From positions 1,096,511 to 1,133,136 of the forward strand of contig JH720310.1 of NCBI GenBank assembly GCA_000231825.2: a DNA stretch of 36,626 bases, read 5' to 3'. The notes beneath the pieces are model-generated. The model saw only the letters and a program-made list of their open reading frames with translations. It searched no databases and was not told where the DNA came from. Source of the DNA: Tetrahymena elliotti 4EA (Eukaryota > Ciliophora > Oligohymenophorea > Hymenostomatida > Tetrahymenidae). The position numbers and the translations under genes are program-made. This document shows, in pieces, positions 21,811 to 34,372 of this stretch; position 1 is the first letter of the stretch, and every line of letters starts with the position of its first letter.

Positions 21811-23190
21811 ATGAAGGTACATTTATCAGAAACGACTGTTGAGGATTACTAAAGTTTTTTCAAGGCCAAACCTGAAAAAGTTGAAAGTATTGATATCTAA
21901 CTTTCTAAAGTCAATTTTGCTTAGGAAAATGGATTCAATTTACTCATTTAAAAACTTTCTATTTATGGGAACACTAAATAGATTTCTTTGAGATTGAAAG
22001 AACAATAAATAACAACTGAAGAAATTGGATCTCTTTCTAAAATTATTGTCTAATTTAAGAAGCTACTTGTCGTTTAATTAAAAATTCAAGAAAAAGTATT
22101 ATCAGCTGATGAGTTTCAGGTTTTATTTAATTCTATTAGTATTAATTCTACCATCGTGATTGTCGAAATCGCTAGTGCAAAATAGGAATTAGACTCAGAG
22201 CAATGCCAAGCTATAGCTAATTTTCTAATTAAATAAAAATCTTTGAATAAATTAAAATTCGAAATGGGTACCAATGGATAACTTTTTTATGGCGTAGTTG
22301 GATTTGGAAACCAAGAAAAGGACATATCAATGGAACTTAGTAATATTAGCTTAAAAACTAAAAATGAATTCACTACTCTTATTACTCCTTTGATTTCATA
22401 TAAAAGATTAGGATAATTAAAGTTTCAGCAATATGGTTTAAAAATAGAGGATGCTGAAGTAAATCTCAATACACTTTTGAGCTTTTTTAATGAAATAGAA
22501 TTACTTTAACTATAAGAAGCTCAATAACCAAAATCTAATGAACAAAATGAAAAAAAATAAGAAATATTCAAATATTTTGAGAATTTTGAATTAAATTCTG
22601 ACGGTCAAATTTATATCATTAAATAAAATTCTCAGACATTTTAAATTGAAATAAAAAATTAATTTGTTTTTTCTGGTTTAAACTTGTCTCCATTAACATA
22701 ATTTTAAAACATAGAAAATCTAGTATTCAAATTATTTGCAGGAAAATTCAGTATTTAAAAAGATTAAGTTGAAGAGATAACTAAGGTCTTGTCAAAAGTA
22801 AGATCATTTGAATTAGAATTGGATCAAGAAAGTAATGAGATCAAAAATTTCATTGAAAAAGTGTCTTAGCTTGATAATCTTGATAAAATAAAGCTTAATC
22901 TTAAACTATAATAACAAGATAACAGCAAATTCAATATATTCTTTGCATTTATTGAAGATGTTGCAAAAAATCAAAATATCAAAGAAATTTTCATTAACTT
23001 CTTTTAGATATAATATACTATTGATTTTAAGAAGTTTGCACAAAAACTTAAAGAAATGAAAAGCTTCTAAAAAATTACAATAGAATATGAATAAAAATAA
23101 GAAGTTGAAAAAAGTCTAGCTCCTAAAAACCAAACTGTTAAATCTGAATACACTATCAAATAACTTCTAGAAGAAGAAAGCTAACCTTGA
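21811..23190 (+). CDS. Divergent LRR-like protein, paralogue 2
   Basis: A single exon of 459 codons that is colinear with paralogue 1 from MKV to the final ESQP before TGA 23188. By eye the large majority of residues are identical, and the flanks are conserved too, so the duplication included regulatory DNA. The same diverged LRR pattern is seen (LDSEQCQAIANFLIKQKSLN, IGSLSKIIVQFKKLLVVQL). Changes are concentrated near the middle: KIGSQGQILYG has become EMGTNGQLFYG, with two or three extra residues just after it. There is no membrane segment or signal peptide. The intact frame over 459 codons in AT-rich DNA suggests both copies are under selection or the duplication is recent. Function is unknown. 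Confidence 0.85.
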
Positions 23191-23747
23191 TATCATTTTA
23201 TATTTAAAATAATAACTTGGACACATTCAATTTAAAGAATTTTTTAATATTTTTTATTCATAAATTATATTTTTTAATCTGCATAAAATGTTCTTCATTA
23301 TTATTTCATAACTAAAAAAATATTTAAAAATAATTATTCCATTCTTATAAATTAAAGATAATAAATTTAATAAGAATACTTCTAAAATTAGACAGATATT
23401 TATTTAAAGATTTAATTTATATTCATTTTAATATTAATAATTTTTTTACAGCAAATTTTTAATATTTGCTTTTTTGTATTCTGATCTCACGTTTCCATTT
23501 ATAATATACAGAATATCTAAAAAAATCAAACATACACTGTATGTAAATAAATATTTTAAGATCTTCCATCCTATAATAAAAATTCTTGTTAATTATAATA
23601 AACCTTCTGTAAGTAATTAAATATAATATAGTGGTTTGGTTTCTCTTGATTTATATTATACTCTGAATATCAATAAAATTTTAAAAATTTGTTAATTTAG
23701 AAAAAAATGTAGGGAAAAAGGCAGCAATTTTAGAAAGGGGTGACCAT
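23191..23747. other. Intergenic stretch after paralogue 2
   Basis: Contains the third, diverged copy of the 47-bp segment at 23293-23340; nothing else was recognised. A transposon end would be expected somewhere before 23748, but no clear terminal inverted repeat was seen. Confidence 0.55.
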
Positions 23748-24460
23748 ATGAAAATTGAAAGAGCAAGTAGGAGATTAATTGAAAAAGAAATTAATTTATT
23801 GAGAACCATTAAATGGAGATTTGAAAAGAATACTAAATTAGGAAAAAAATACCAAAAAGTAAGCCAGGCAGTGGCAGATCAAAATCAATCAAAGCAAAAG
23901 TAAGGAAAAAAATATTAATAGCAATCTCAAAAAACAGATCACTTTCTTTAAGAGCAATTTAAAAAGATGAAAAATTGAATTAAAAAAAAATGCTTGTTTA
24001 AACCAAATCTTATTTTGTTAAAGAAAATAATACTCTACTGCAAGAAAAAGGTAAAAATTCATATTATCAGAGCGTCATGTTAGTGAGAGATTATAATTTT
24101 TGAAATAAATGATCAATAAAATTATTTTTCTAAAATAAATGGTCAGATGAATATAAGATAATACTAAATGCCACTTGAATTTAATTATTATTAAAGAGAG
24201 AAATTAATTGCTAGTTTGAAAGATTCCTCTAGACAATGAAAAAAACTAAAATAAAACATCGATAGTCTGGGTTAGGTCTCGTTAGAATGAAATGGTTGAA
24301 TAAAGCCACTAAAGCTATTAATTCTGAATGTTTTATGGACAAAGTTTTAAAAACACATGCAGTTGTTTTTAAATCATTGAATTAAAATTCTAAAAATGGT
24401 TGGATTTTCTAATAGGACAATAAATGCTCCTATTCATAATTCCAAATTCACTCAAAAATA
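23748..24460 (+). mobile_element. Tc1/mariner-type transposase relic
   Basis: Pieces of a Tc1/mariner transposase occur in order but in shifted frames. The first is an N-terminal helix-turn-helix-like start (MKIERASRRLIEKEINLL at 23748). A second DNA-binding segment is typical of Tc1 (PGSGRSKSIKAKVRKKILIA, KNRSLSLRAIQKDEKLN, about 23863-23990). A WSDEY motif near 24138 could carry the first catalytic Asp. The later catalytic core lies at about 24255-24460 (INSECFMDKVLK, then WIFQQDN with the second catalytic Asp, at about 24400-24420). At least two frameshifts make it inactive. No terminal inverted repeats or TA target duplications could be made out. Its right end abuts intron sequence of the LRR exon array at about 24520, so the insertion probably truncated that gene. 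Confidence 0.72.
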
Positions 24461-24712
24461 CATAAGATTATCAATTATCTTCTTTTTTTATTTAAATTCT
24501 TTCATCACATTATTATTGAGGGTTGCTATTTTTGAATGAATAAATAAAGGCTTTATTTTATGAGAAACTGATTGAGTAACTTGGTTTGGTTTATTTGATA
24601 TTTTTTGAAGTTTTCCTCATTCATTAATTTTGATTTTTTGCTCGGTTCATTCAAATTTTAATACTTTTCTCATTCTTAGAAATATTTACTTATTTTTATA
24701 ATTTTTTATTAG
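24461..24712 (+). other. Truncated intron of LRR array 2
   Basis: From about 24527 the sequence matches the array's introns (TTTTTGAATGAATAAATAAA, then the GGTTTGGTTTATTTGATATT block) up to the acceptor AG at 24711-24712. The 5' half of this intron and any upstream exons are missing, replaced by transposon-derived sequence. Confidence 0.65.
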
Positions 24713-25836
24713 TGCGAATAATATTGGCCACATGGAAGCATAAACAATAGGATCTGAATTAACAAAATGCTCTAATCTCTAAACTTTGACTCTTTACCTT
24801 GAGTAAATAGTGTTTCATTTTTTTATTATGCATTTTTGAATGAATAAATAAAGACTTTAATATACAAGGTTTTTTTGATATTTATTTGGGTTGCTCATTC
24901 ATTAATTTTGATTTTATGTTTCAGAACTCATTCAAATTTTCATGAATTTCTCATTCTTAAAAATATTTATTTATTTTTATCTTTAATAGGTTGAATAATA
25001 TAGGTCACATGGGAGCTGAAGGGTTAGGATCTGGCTTAGCAAAATGCTCTAATCTCTAAACTTTGACTCTTGCCATCCAGTAAAAATAATATTTCATTTT
25101 TATTATGCATATTTGAATGAATAAATAAAAACTTAATTTACAAGAAACTGGTTGACCAACTTGATTTGATTTACATTCTCATTCATTAATTTTGATTTTT
25201 TGTTTCAGAATTCATTCATTTTTTTCTCATTCTTATAAAAATATTTATTTATTTTATAACTTTTTAATAGGCGACATGGGAGCATAAGGGTTTGGATCTG
25301 AATTAGCAAAATGCTCTAATCTCTAAATTTTGATTCTTGACCTAAAGTAAAAATAGTGTTTCATTATAAATTATGCATTTTTCAATGAATAAATAAAGAC
25401 TTTCATTTACGAGAAACTGGTTGACCAACTTGGTTTGGTTTATCTCATATTTTTTGACATTCTCATTCATTAGTTTTGATTTTTCTTTACAGAATTCATT
25501 CAAATTTTCATGATTTTCTCATTCTTAAAAATATTCATTTATTTTTAATAGCTTAAATAATATAGGCGACATGGGAGCATAAGGGTTAGGATATGGCTTA
25601 GCAAAATGCTCTAATCTCTAAACTTTGACTCTTAACTTAAGGTAAAAATATTGTTTCATTTTTTATTATGCATTTTTGAATGAATAAATAAATACAAGAT
25701 AATGACTGACTACTTGACTACTGGCTAATTTTGCTTGTTGTTCATTCATTAATTTTAATTTTTTGTTTCAGAATTCATTCAAATTTTTATGCTTTTTTTA
25801 ATTAATTCAATATTTATTGTTTTAAAAGGAAATTAG
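24527..25836 (+). repeat. Second tandem exon-plus-intron repeat array, period about 277-285 bp
   Basis: Units start at 24713, 24990, about 25257, 25552 and 25837. Between them the introns are more alike than in array 1 (shared TGAATGAATAAATAAAGACT and CATTCATTAATTTTGATTTT), suggesting younger or homogenised duplications. Confidence 0.8.
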
Positions 25837-25921
25837 TTCAGTGGGCAGATAAGGATTTAGATCAAATCGATTAAAAGCAAAAAGATTAGTTATATTATCA
25901 TTTATAAATTAAATTATTTGA
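24713..25921 (+). pseudogene. LRR array 2: one-LRR-per-exon gene, 5'-truncated, one broken exon
   Basis: Exons 24713-24802, 24990-25079, 25271-25346, 25552-25641 and 25837-25921 each encode one LRR, ending at TGA 25919. The exons read AAEGLGSGLAKCSNLQ-like units such as MGAEGLGSGLAKCSNLQTLT and IGDMGAQGFGSELAKCSNL, all with the same intron phase as array 1. The third exon is 76 nt instead of 90: 14 nt next to its acceptor are gone, and the reading frame is lost if it is included. Skipping it would keep the frame, because all exons are symmetric. The last exon (GFRSNRLKAKRLV) corresponds to the diverged last exon of array 1. With the Tc1 relic at its left end, this is most likely a 3' remnant rather than a working gene. 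Confidence 0.68.
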
Positions 25922-27058
25922 CTGAAAATAATAATTTTAAAATTATTTCAATATAATAATAATTAATTTCAATTGAATTGTTTTAATGTGAAAACATATT
26001 TATTTATCAATTTTAATCAATACTTTTTATTTAAAATAAATATTCTCTTGTTTATTGTAAAAAAGAATAGTAATTTGATTCATTGTTCCAAATAAAAAAG
26101 ATTTTTTCTTTTAGGTCTAAAAAATTAGATTAAAATTAAATAAAAAAAATAATTCAAAATGTAATTATAGCAAGGATCAAGTCAACACAATTTGACTCCG
26201 CTAAAATATCATTTTAATATTTGACAAGTTAAAAATTGTAAGCTTTTTACTCCTCTTGAAGTGAAAATAATATGTTTTTATAAATATATGAGCATGGACA
26301 TTTAAGAATGTAGTAATCACCAAAAATTTATTAAAAGAATAAATATAAATAAGTATTAATTATACATTCAAATTAAAACCTAACTCAAGGAGTACAAAAT
26401 GATAAGTATTTCATATGTTATCGAAAAATAAAATTAAAAATTTTTTAAAAATATAATATTCCTCCCTGTTTTTAATATCATAATAAAATTAAGGCAATTG
26501 AATAAATAAAATAGATATCCTTATTTTAAAAAAGATAAACTCAATAACAATAAACTTGATATGAATTAAAACTTCAAAACGATTTCTTCCTATGGTGGTC
26601 TATGAAAAAAATTTTTTTTCATCTTTTTCAAAAAAAAAAATTTTAAATGAAAAATTATAAATTTTTTCTTTTTAATTTTATTTAGAAAAGTTAAAATTAC
26701 CTTAAATAAATTAGTTAAAAATTTGTTTTTAAGTTATGAATTTATCCAAAAAAAGATAAATACAATCTGCTTCATGATAAATGAGAATAGATTTTAAAAT
26801 TAATATTTTTACATAAAGATACTATCAATAATTTATTTTTTCCCCTTTATTAACTATTACTTAAATACATCTTTTACCCCAGCTATTCATTAATATAGAT
26901 ATTTCATCTTTAATTTTATCTTTCTTTCTCTCTTTTTTTTCTTCTAAGTGTAATGTAAAATAAAAATTTCAAAGGAAATAATTCAACAAAAAACAAATAT
27001 CAAATCGATAATATAATACTGTTAATAAATTTGGAGAAAATTAGATAATAAACTTAGA
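25922..27058. other. Convergent intergenic region
   Basis: Lies between the 3' end of LRR array 2 (plus) and the 3' end of the NACHT-WD40 gene (minus). It is AT-rich, with an A/T hairpin-like run near 26606-26645. No gene was recognised. Confidence 0.6.
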
Positions 27059-30000
27059 TCAAAATTCATATTCTTGCTCATAAATTCTGTCAGTTCCTAA
27101 GAATCTAAGCAAGTTTTTCTGATTTTAAATTGCATCTGTTTAAGCATAAAAATTAAATTAGTAATTTTGGAATTGGTTCATTAAATATAAACCATATTAA
27201 AAATTCCAAATTTTGCAAGTTTTGTCTCTAGACGTTGTTGCTAAATAACTTCCATCAGCTGAAAAAGCAAGCGAACTAATGCTCCATGTATCTGCTTAAA
27301 ATGAATTGACAAGATAAAATCCTTAATCAGCGTTCCATATTTTACATGTTTTATCATAAGAGCATGTAGCTAAATACTTTGAATCAGGAGAAAAAGCAAC
27401 TTAGTTTATTTCAAAAGCGTGACCTTAAATAGTTACTAGAAGTTCAAATCCTCTTTAGACATTCCAAATTTTACAAGTCAAGTCTTAAGAGCCACTTGCT
27501 AGATATCTCCCATCAGGTGAAAAGGCAACTGATTTAACAAATGAACTATGCCTTTGAGTTGTGTTTAACAATTCAAATTCTTTTTATACCATCCAAATTT
27601 TAACTGTATTATCCTCTGAGCCTGTAGCAAGGTACTTGTTGTCAAATGAGAATGCAACTGAGTTTATTTTTGAGGAATTTCCTTTGATTGTGTTTTCTAG
27701 CTCAAATCCTTTTTACACACTCCATATGTGACAAGTCATGTAAGAACCTATTGCTAGATACTTACCATCATAAGAAAAAGCAACTGCAGTTATATGATGA
27801 ATCTACCCTTCAATTGTATGTAATAATTCGAATCCTTTTTACACATTCCAAACTTTACAAGTTGAATCTGAAGACCCTGTAGCAAGATACTTACCATCAA
27901 TAGAAAATGAAACAGAATTAATTTTTTCTGAATGTCCTATGATAGTCTTTGCTAGCTAAAACCCTTTTAAAAGGTCCCATATTTTACAAGTTTTATCATC
28001 TGAACATGATGCAAGGTATTTATTATCAGCAGAAATAACTATTTAGTTAATTGACTCTGTATGTCCAGATTATAAATTATCATTTTTCAGCTCATATATC
28101 TTTTCTGAATACCATATTTTGCAAGTTTTATCTGCAGAACCTGTAGCAATATACTTACTATCTACTGAAAAGCAAACTGAAAAAATTCCAGAAGGATGTC
28201 CATCTATAGTGTTTGTTAGCTCAAACTGTTTTTCTACATTCCAGATTTTTGTAGTTTTGTCTTCTGATGCAGTTGCAAGATACTTACCATTTGAAGAGAA
28301 AGAAACTGAGTTTATTTTTGATGTGTGTCCTTAGATGATTTTTATAGGCTCCCCCCTTTTATATGGATTCCAAATTTTACATGTTTTATCTTCTGATCCT
28401 GTTGCAAGGTACTTACCATCAGAAGAGAAAGCAACAGAATTAATTGTTTATGTGTGACCTTAAATGTTATTTAAGAGGTAAAATCCTTTTTCAATATTCC
28501 AGATTTAGCATGTGTTATCACATGAAGCTGTTGCAATATATTTGCTATCTGGGGAAAAAGCAACTGACCTAATTTCTAAAGTATGTCCTTAAATGGAGTT
28601 TATCAGTGAAAATCCTTTTTCTGCACTCCAGATTTTGCATGTCATATCAACTGAACCTGTGGCTAGATATTTTCCATCTTAAGAAAAAGCAACAGAGGTA
28701 ATTGGAGAAACGTGACCTTATATAGTATTTATAAGTTAGAATCCATTATGAACATCCCATATTTTACATATGCTATCTTAAGAGCCAGTTGCAAGATATT
28801 TACCATCTGCAGAAAAAGCAAGTGAGTTAATAAGATGAGATTATTCTTTATCAATAATCTTTATGAGAGAAAATCCATTAGAAATATTCCAAATTTTGCA
28901 AGTATTATCTAAAGAACTAGTTGCTAAATAATGACGATCTGGAGAGAAAGCAACTGAAATAACACTTTAAGCATAGCTTCGAATTGTGTTTACAAGCTCA
29001 AATGCTTTTTCAATACTCCAGATTTTGCAAGTGTTATCAAATGAACTAGTTGCAAGGTATCTATCATCTTCAGAAAAAGCAACTGAGATAATATTTTGAG
29101 AATGTCCCTCAGTAACTTTGATTAATTCAAATCCTCTTTCAACGTTCCATATTTTACATGTTTGATCTCTTGCAGCTGTTGCAAGATATTTCCCATTTGT
29201 AGAAAAACTAACTGAATAAACAGGTTCTGTATGTCCTTAAATAGTATTAACAAGTTAAAGACTATTTTATACATTCCATACTTTGAATGTACAATCCTTT
29301 GTGCCTGCTGTAATGAGATACTTACCATCTGGAGAAAAAGAAGATACATTAAAATCTACAGGGTAATTTGGTATTGTTTGTAATAGCTATAAGCTTTATA
29401 AATTATAAACATTAATGTTTCCATATTGGTAAGTGATGACTTGATCATTAATTTATAAAGATTATTCAGCCTAAATATAATTAGGATTTAATTAATTGAA
29501 ACCATTTTGAATATCCCCAAAATAAATTTAATAGTTTTCTAAAGTTACAATACACTTTTAGTCATTCAAAGATATATTAGAAATTATTGAATTGAATGTG
29601 TAAGAGTTAGTTTTTTCTAATGTTTCACAATCAATTTCAAAAATAGATCTTCTACCCCTTACAATGAATACATTTTTAGATTTCATCAAATGTATACTCC
29701 TTAGAGCGACTGTAGTGATCTAATTAGATTTCAACATTTTCCATTCTTGATTATTATTTTCATTTATTTAGAATTAGTTAATAAACCCACTTCTTGTTAA
29801 GGCAATAAGAGTTTTCTTATAAAATATCACTCTGTTAAATTGATAAATGTCTTTTGAGTCAAAATATTTTTTGAATGCACCATAAACAGCGTTTTTAGTG
29901 TTTGATGTTTCACAATTTTCTAAATTAGATTGACTAATAAATGTATTCGTTAAATTACAGTCTTAGAATTTAATAGATTTATATGGTGATAAATATGCTT

Positions 30001-33000
30001 AAGAGAAGGAACATTTTTATAAAACTAAATGAGGAAATAAGAACTTGGAAATAAATAGAGCAGATAATAAGTTAGATGCTCCTACATCTATCAAGCTCTT
30101 TTCTGCGTGTAAATTAATAGTTGATCTTTTTAAGTATTAAATGTATCTGTTTGTTTCAGATATTTTTTATTTTGAATAGGTTTACCTAAAAGAAAACTAA
30201 TCCAAGTCCGATTTCAAAAGCCTATAAAGATATTTAAGAATGATTTACTCAGATAAATTAGATTCAATATCCACTATTAAGGTTTTATTTATATTAAATG
30301 ATTTCAGTTATTAAATTTTCATTGAGAAAATATTTTCTCTGTGTAAATCAAAATCATATTTCATAGCTCTGGCAGCAAAGTATTCAAAAAGAGATTTAAA
30401 TCTAAACTCAAATTATTTATTTTACCCTTCAACAACTTTTACCATTTAAATTTAAAGGGTTTTTTCTTTGTTTTCTGAATGATAAGATACTTTCTCTACT
30501 CTAGGATCTGCATAACTGTTTAGCAATCTTATTAAATCTTCTGTTTTTATTTAGTATCTTTGTAAGCAAGCTGTAATCTCTTCTCTTGGTTAAAATTATA
30601 TTTCGCTTAATGTTATTGAGAGATAATCAGATTTTTAGCCTTTTTGTAATAACATTTACATAGCAATTTGTTAGAAATATTCAAAGAAACTTTGCTAAAC
30701 TATTTCTATAAGTTCTTATGACTGATGATCATTTAAGTGGAGATATCTTTGCTGGAGAATGAAAAAGTAAGATTAATTGTAAAAATGCCTTGAGAAAAAT
30801 AATTCCAATATTTGGACATAATCTGAAATATCTTAGAAGGAATAGTAAGTACTTTCATCATAGAGATTTAAATCTGAAATCATCCTTGTTAAGTAGTATA
30901 AGTTGATAGGAAGTTTAAGTACTTAGATTAGTTCTGCAAATCGGTAAATTATTTCCTTCATTTTTTCAAACTACTAGAGAATGCTTTGTTATTCTTGTTA
31001 ATTGTTTTTTAAAAATACTGAAAAATACTCGAAAATGTCTGATTCTGTGAATTTTTCTAGATTCAAGATAGAAAAGGAGTCTTTTGACATTTAGCTTCCA
31101 TATAAATCATAGGAATTAAAATAAACTGAAGCATCTTACAAATTTATTTTATCTGATCTGGAAGTAATCAAAGCAATAGTGTTTTTCCACTCATTTAATC
31201 TCAACTTTTAGAAAACTTTAAAATATTCTCCTGAATATTCATCAAAACCATCAAGCATGATCAGTTTGTTTCTTTCAGAATTTTTTAAAATTTCAATAAA
31301 TTTTGAGCTTAAATTTACTTATTCTAAGTAAAGTTCGATAGATGGATTTTATCTATCTAAAGAACTACATTTGATTATCAAAGGAATATAATTAGATCTC
31401 TTATCTTTAGTATAGTCTGTTTTACGATATAAAAGCTCAACTTCCATCTTTTTTAACAAGATAGATTTTCCAGAACCTCCTTCTCCTAAAATTGATACAA
31501 CTTTACATGGAGTTTTAAAATTTACTTAATTAATTTATTATTAATTCAACTGATCTTACAAATTTAAATTGAGAAGCTAGCTATTAATCACAGTCTTATT
31601 TTTAATATCTAATTGATTGAATTGTTATTATTAATGAATTTCTTATTCATTCGATACAAAATTAGGAATCAAGAATTAATCAATAATTTATTTAACCGCA
31701 TCCTTATCATCTGTATTAATCTTATATCCTTCTTAATAAGATAATTATTAACTTATATAAAAATCATTAACTTCTACCAACTGTTCATCTTTCTAGATAA
31801 TTTAGAGATCTCTATACTTTAATTTTACACTTTACAACCAAGAAACAATAGAAAACTTAGTTAATTAAACATTTAGCTCTTTTTCATTTGTAATCACAAG
31901 AGAGAATTAATGGAATTGTTGCTAATGATCTAAGTGTCTGATCATTTGTTACTTGTAAGCATTTATCTCATTTAATATCTTTATATTATCAATAGACTTA
32001 TTTATGTAATCAAGCAGTATTTAATTCTCTTCATAAGCAACTTTTACGGAATTTTGTTTTTCTAAGAAGTAATTAGAAGCTATCGTATTCATTAAAGATT
32101 GAAACTGTTTTTCATTTTTATTAGTCAATTTAAGAATCTCTGCAAAATTTAGAAGTAATTCAGCTTTAATTTGTCTAAATTGATCATATTAAGCTGTTAG
32201 ATTTGCTATAATTTTTAGCTTATCAATAGGTAAATCAGTTGATTCTTTAATTGAGAGGTAATTTGCTTATTAGACAATTAAATCTAACTTATTTTCTTTA
32301 TCTAATCTTTAAATAAGGCCTTTAAAATTGTCTGTCTTTTTTTATTTATACAACAAATATTTCTATTGCAAGTAAACAAATAGTAGAGTTTCACTACTCT
32401 TTAAATTTTAAGCTTCTTCAAGATAAAATATAATTTCTTCTATTTCATTTTTGTAGTAAAATCTATCACCAAGTTTTTTAGCTTTCTTTAAATATAAAGC
32501 ATAGATATTTTTACTCATTATATTTGTGTTGTAATCTAAAATAGAATTCACTCCTTGCTAATTTAATGATTCTGAAGAAATTTATGAATTAATTAATTTA
32601 ATTTAAATTATTTCTTTGTTGATTTCAATTACATCTTCTTCTGAAATATTCATAAAAGCTTTTGAAACACTAACAAATCCCGCTCCATACTTAATTAATA
32701 ATGCCATCCTTTAAACGATGCTATCAGAGTTGCTACCAAAATTAACTTCATCCATTCTAAGTCTTTAATTATTAAGATTGATTAACATGTCACAATATTA
32801 ATAAATATCTAGGCATGCAAATCTTTCATTACTTTCTTCACAACATGTTCTGAGTTTTTAAAGTTTTGTACTTAATTTGATAATTTTCTTTTCTGATGAA
32901 TTCTAAGTCTTTCTCATAATAATTAATATTAATAAATTCATCAATTAATTCATTATATCAATAACTTTTTCTTTAAGTTCATAACTTCCTACATAATCAT

Positions 33001-34372
33001 TCAAAGGAAAAAGTATTCTTTTTATTACATATTTTACCTCATCTTCTAAAGAGTATTAGTGTAATTTATTAACAATAAAATAATGGTTATATGATTAGTT
33101 AAATCGCAGTATTTCTTCTCCTTTAATTTATTTCTACTCTACCTTTATTTTTTCAATCTTTTATGATACTTATTATTAAGCAATTTCATTGGCAAACTGA
33201 GTTACTTTTTCTTTTAACTCCTATTATTACCTAACTTAAACAGGTGCAGAAGAATAAGCTGCCTCTTTGCTTCCACAAATTCCTCCACCACCTAAAAGTT
33301 TATCTTAAGTTTTTCTAACTATTTATGAACCCATATTTTCCCATTTAATTTTATGGTTTTAAAGAAGCTAGGGTGATTAGAGTTTCATTTCATTTAATTT
33401 GATTTATTCATTTATTAATAATCTTTCTAAATCGTTTGAAGAGGAATTACTTTGTTAATTGTTTAAGTTAACATATTAACAAAATTTATTAACAAATTGT
33501 TAAGTGTTCTAAATATTTGATTAATTTTGAGGTAAAGAATATCTTTCGAAATCTAACATATTTATTCTTTGTAAACTTAACTATCTGTTATTTTTTTGTT
33601 TTACCTGTTTCTTTTTGGAAGAAATCTAATTTTAAACTTCTATGTTTAAATTATGGAAATATTTAACATTTTAGCAATCTTTGCTTTCAATTGCATTTTT
33701 AAGTAAGTTAGAATCAATTTGCTAATGAGCCAAATTCATAATTTTATTAGTAAATTATATTTATTTATTTTAAGATAATAAATTCAACAAATTATTTCTT
33801 TGCGCTTGAGATAATCTTAGATTAATTGATTATTATCCTAATTTCAATGCAAAATTATAATGAAAACATCTAAGATCAAAGATTTCTTTTCTGTAGATTG
33901 ATTCATATAATTTTTATTAATATATTTATTGTATATTTTTGCTTGAATTTATTTGAGTAATTTCTGAAGATTCATTACTTCTAAATACTTTATCATCTAA
34001 AGCTTTTCTATTCTCTTCATTTTTTATCAAAGTACAACTAATTTAACTTCCATTGAATCTATATTAGTATTATGATTAAGACTCATTCAGAACTTCACTC
34101 TTTTTATGAGTGTCCGCAAAGAACTTATCCTCATAAATTAAATCTGAAGAGTTGACTCTTAATATTTAGTCTTTTAATTTACCATAGGTATTTAGTTAAG
34201 AAAACTTACCTTTCACTAAACTATGATCACATATTTCTTTATTCATGTTTAATTTTTCTTTCAATTTTTTAGACTCAGGTTTCGAATAAAGTTTTAAATG
34301 ATCAGAATTAAGATTATTATTAAATTATTCCAGAAATCCTAATTAATTTATTAATTCTATCTTCTAGTTCAT
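27059..34372 (-). CDS. NACHT NTPase with about 17 WD40 repeats (NLR/STAND-like)
   Basis: One uninterrupted minus-strand frame of 2,437 codons, from ATG 34372 (A-rich context, after an in-frame TGA) to TGA 27061-27059. Residues 1 to about 380 are polar and low-complexity, with a Gly-rich LLGGGGICGSKEAAYSSAP near 355-375. About 380-950 is charged and helical. A NACHT domain follows: Walker A GEGGSGKS (963-970), Walker B LIMLDGFDE (ending at 1045) and the ITSRSDK motif. After a helical middle region, about 17 WD40 units of roughly 43 residues (about 1665-2400) form one or more beta-propellers; typical units read SVAFSSDGKYLATGSEDKTC then KIWN. This is the layout of STAND switches (NLRs, fungal HET-E-like proteins), where the NTPase oligomerises on ligand binding by the repeats. 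A signalling effector domain is not recognisable at the N-terminus. The ligand and pathway are unknown. Confidence 0.9.
27190..29395 (-). repeat. About 17 tandem WD40-coding repeats, about 129 bp each
   Basis: The segment encoding CKIWN recurs about every 129 bp, near 27207, 27330, 27463, 27590, 27720, 27845, 27975, 28108, 28238, 28366, 28495, 28625, 28755, 28885, 29015, 29145 and 29270. Neighbouring units are very similar at DNA level (AAGGTACTTACCATC-like blocks), which favours repeat turnover by recombination. Confidence 0.85.

Noticed and set aside
24580..24600. Chromosome breakage sequence or telomeric repeat
   Set aside because: GGTTTGGTTTA in the array introns only superficially resembles such motifs. 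No full 15-bp breakage site or GGGGTT repeats were found.
27688..28334. Plus-strand open frames opposite the WD40 region
   Set aside because: They are antisense shadows of the repeated WD40 codons.
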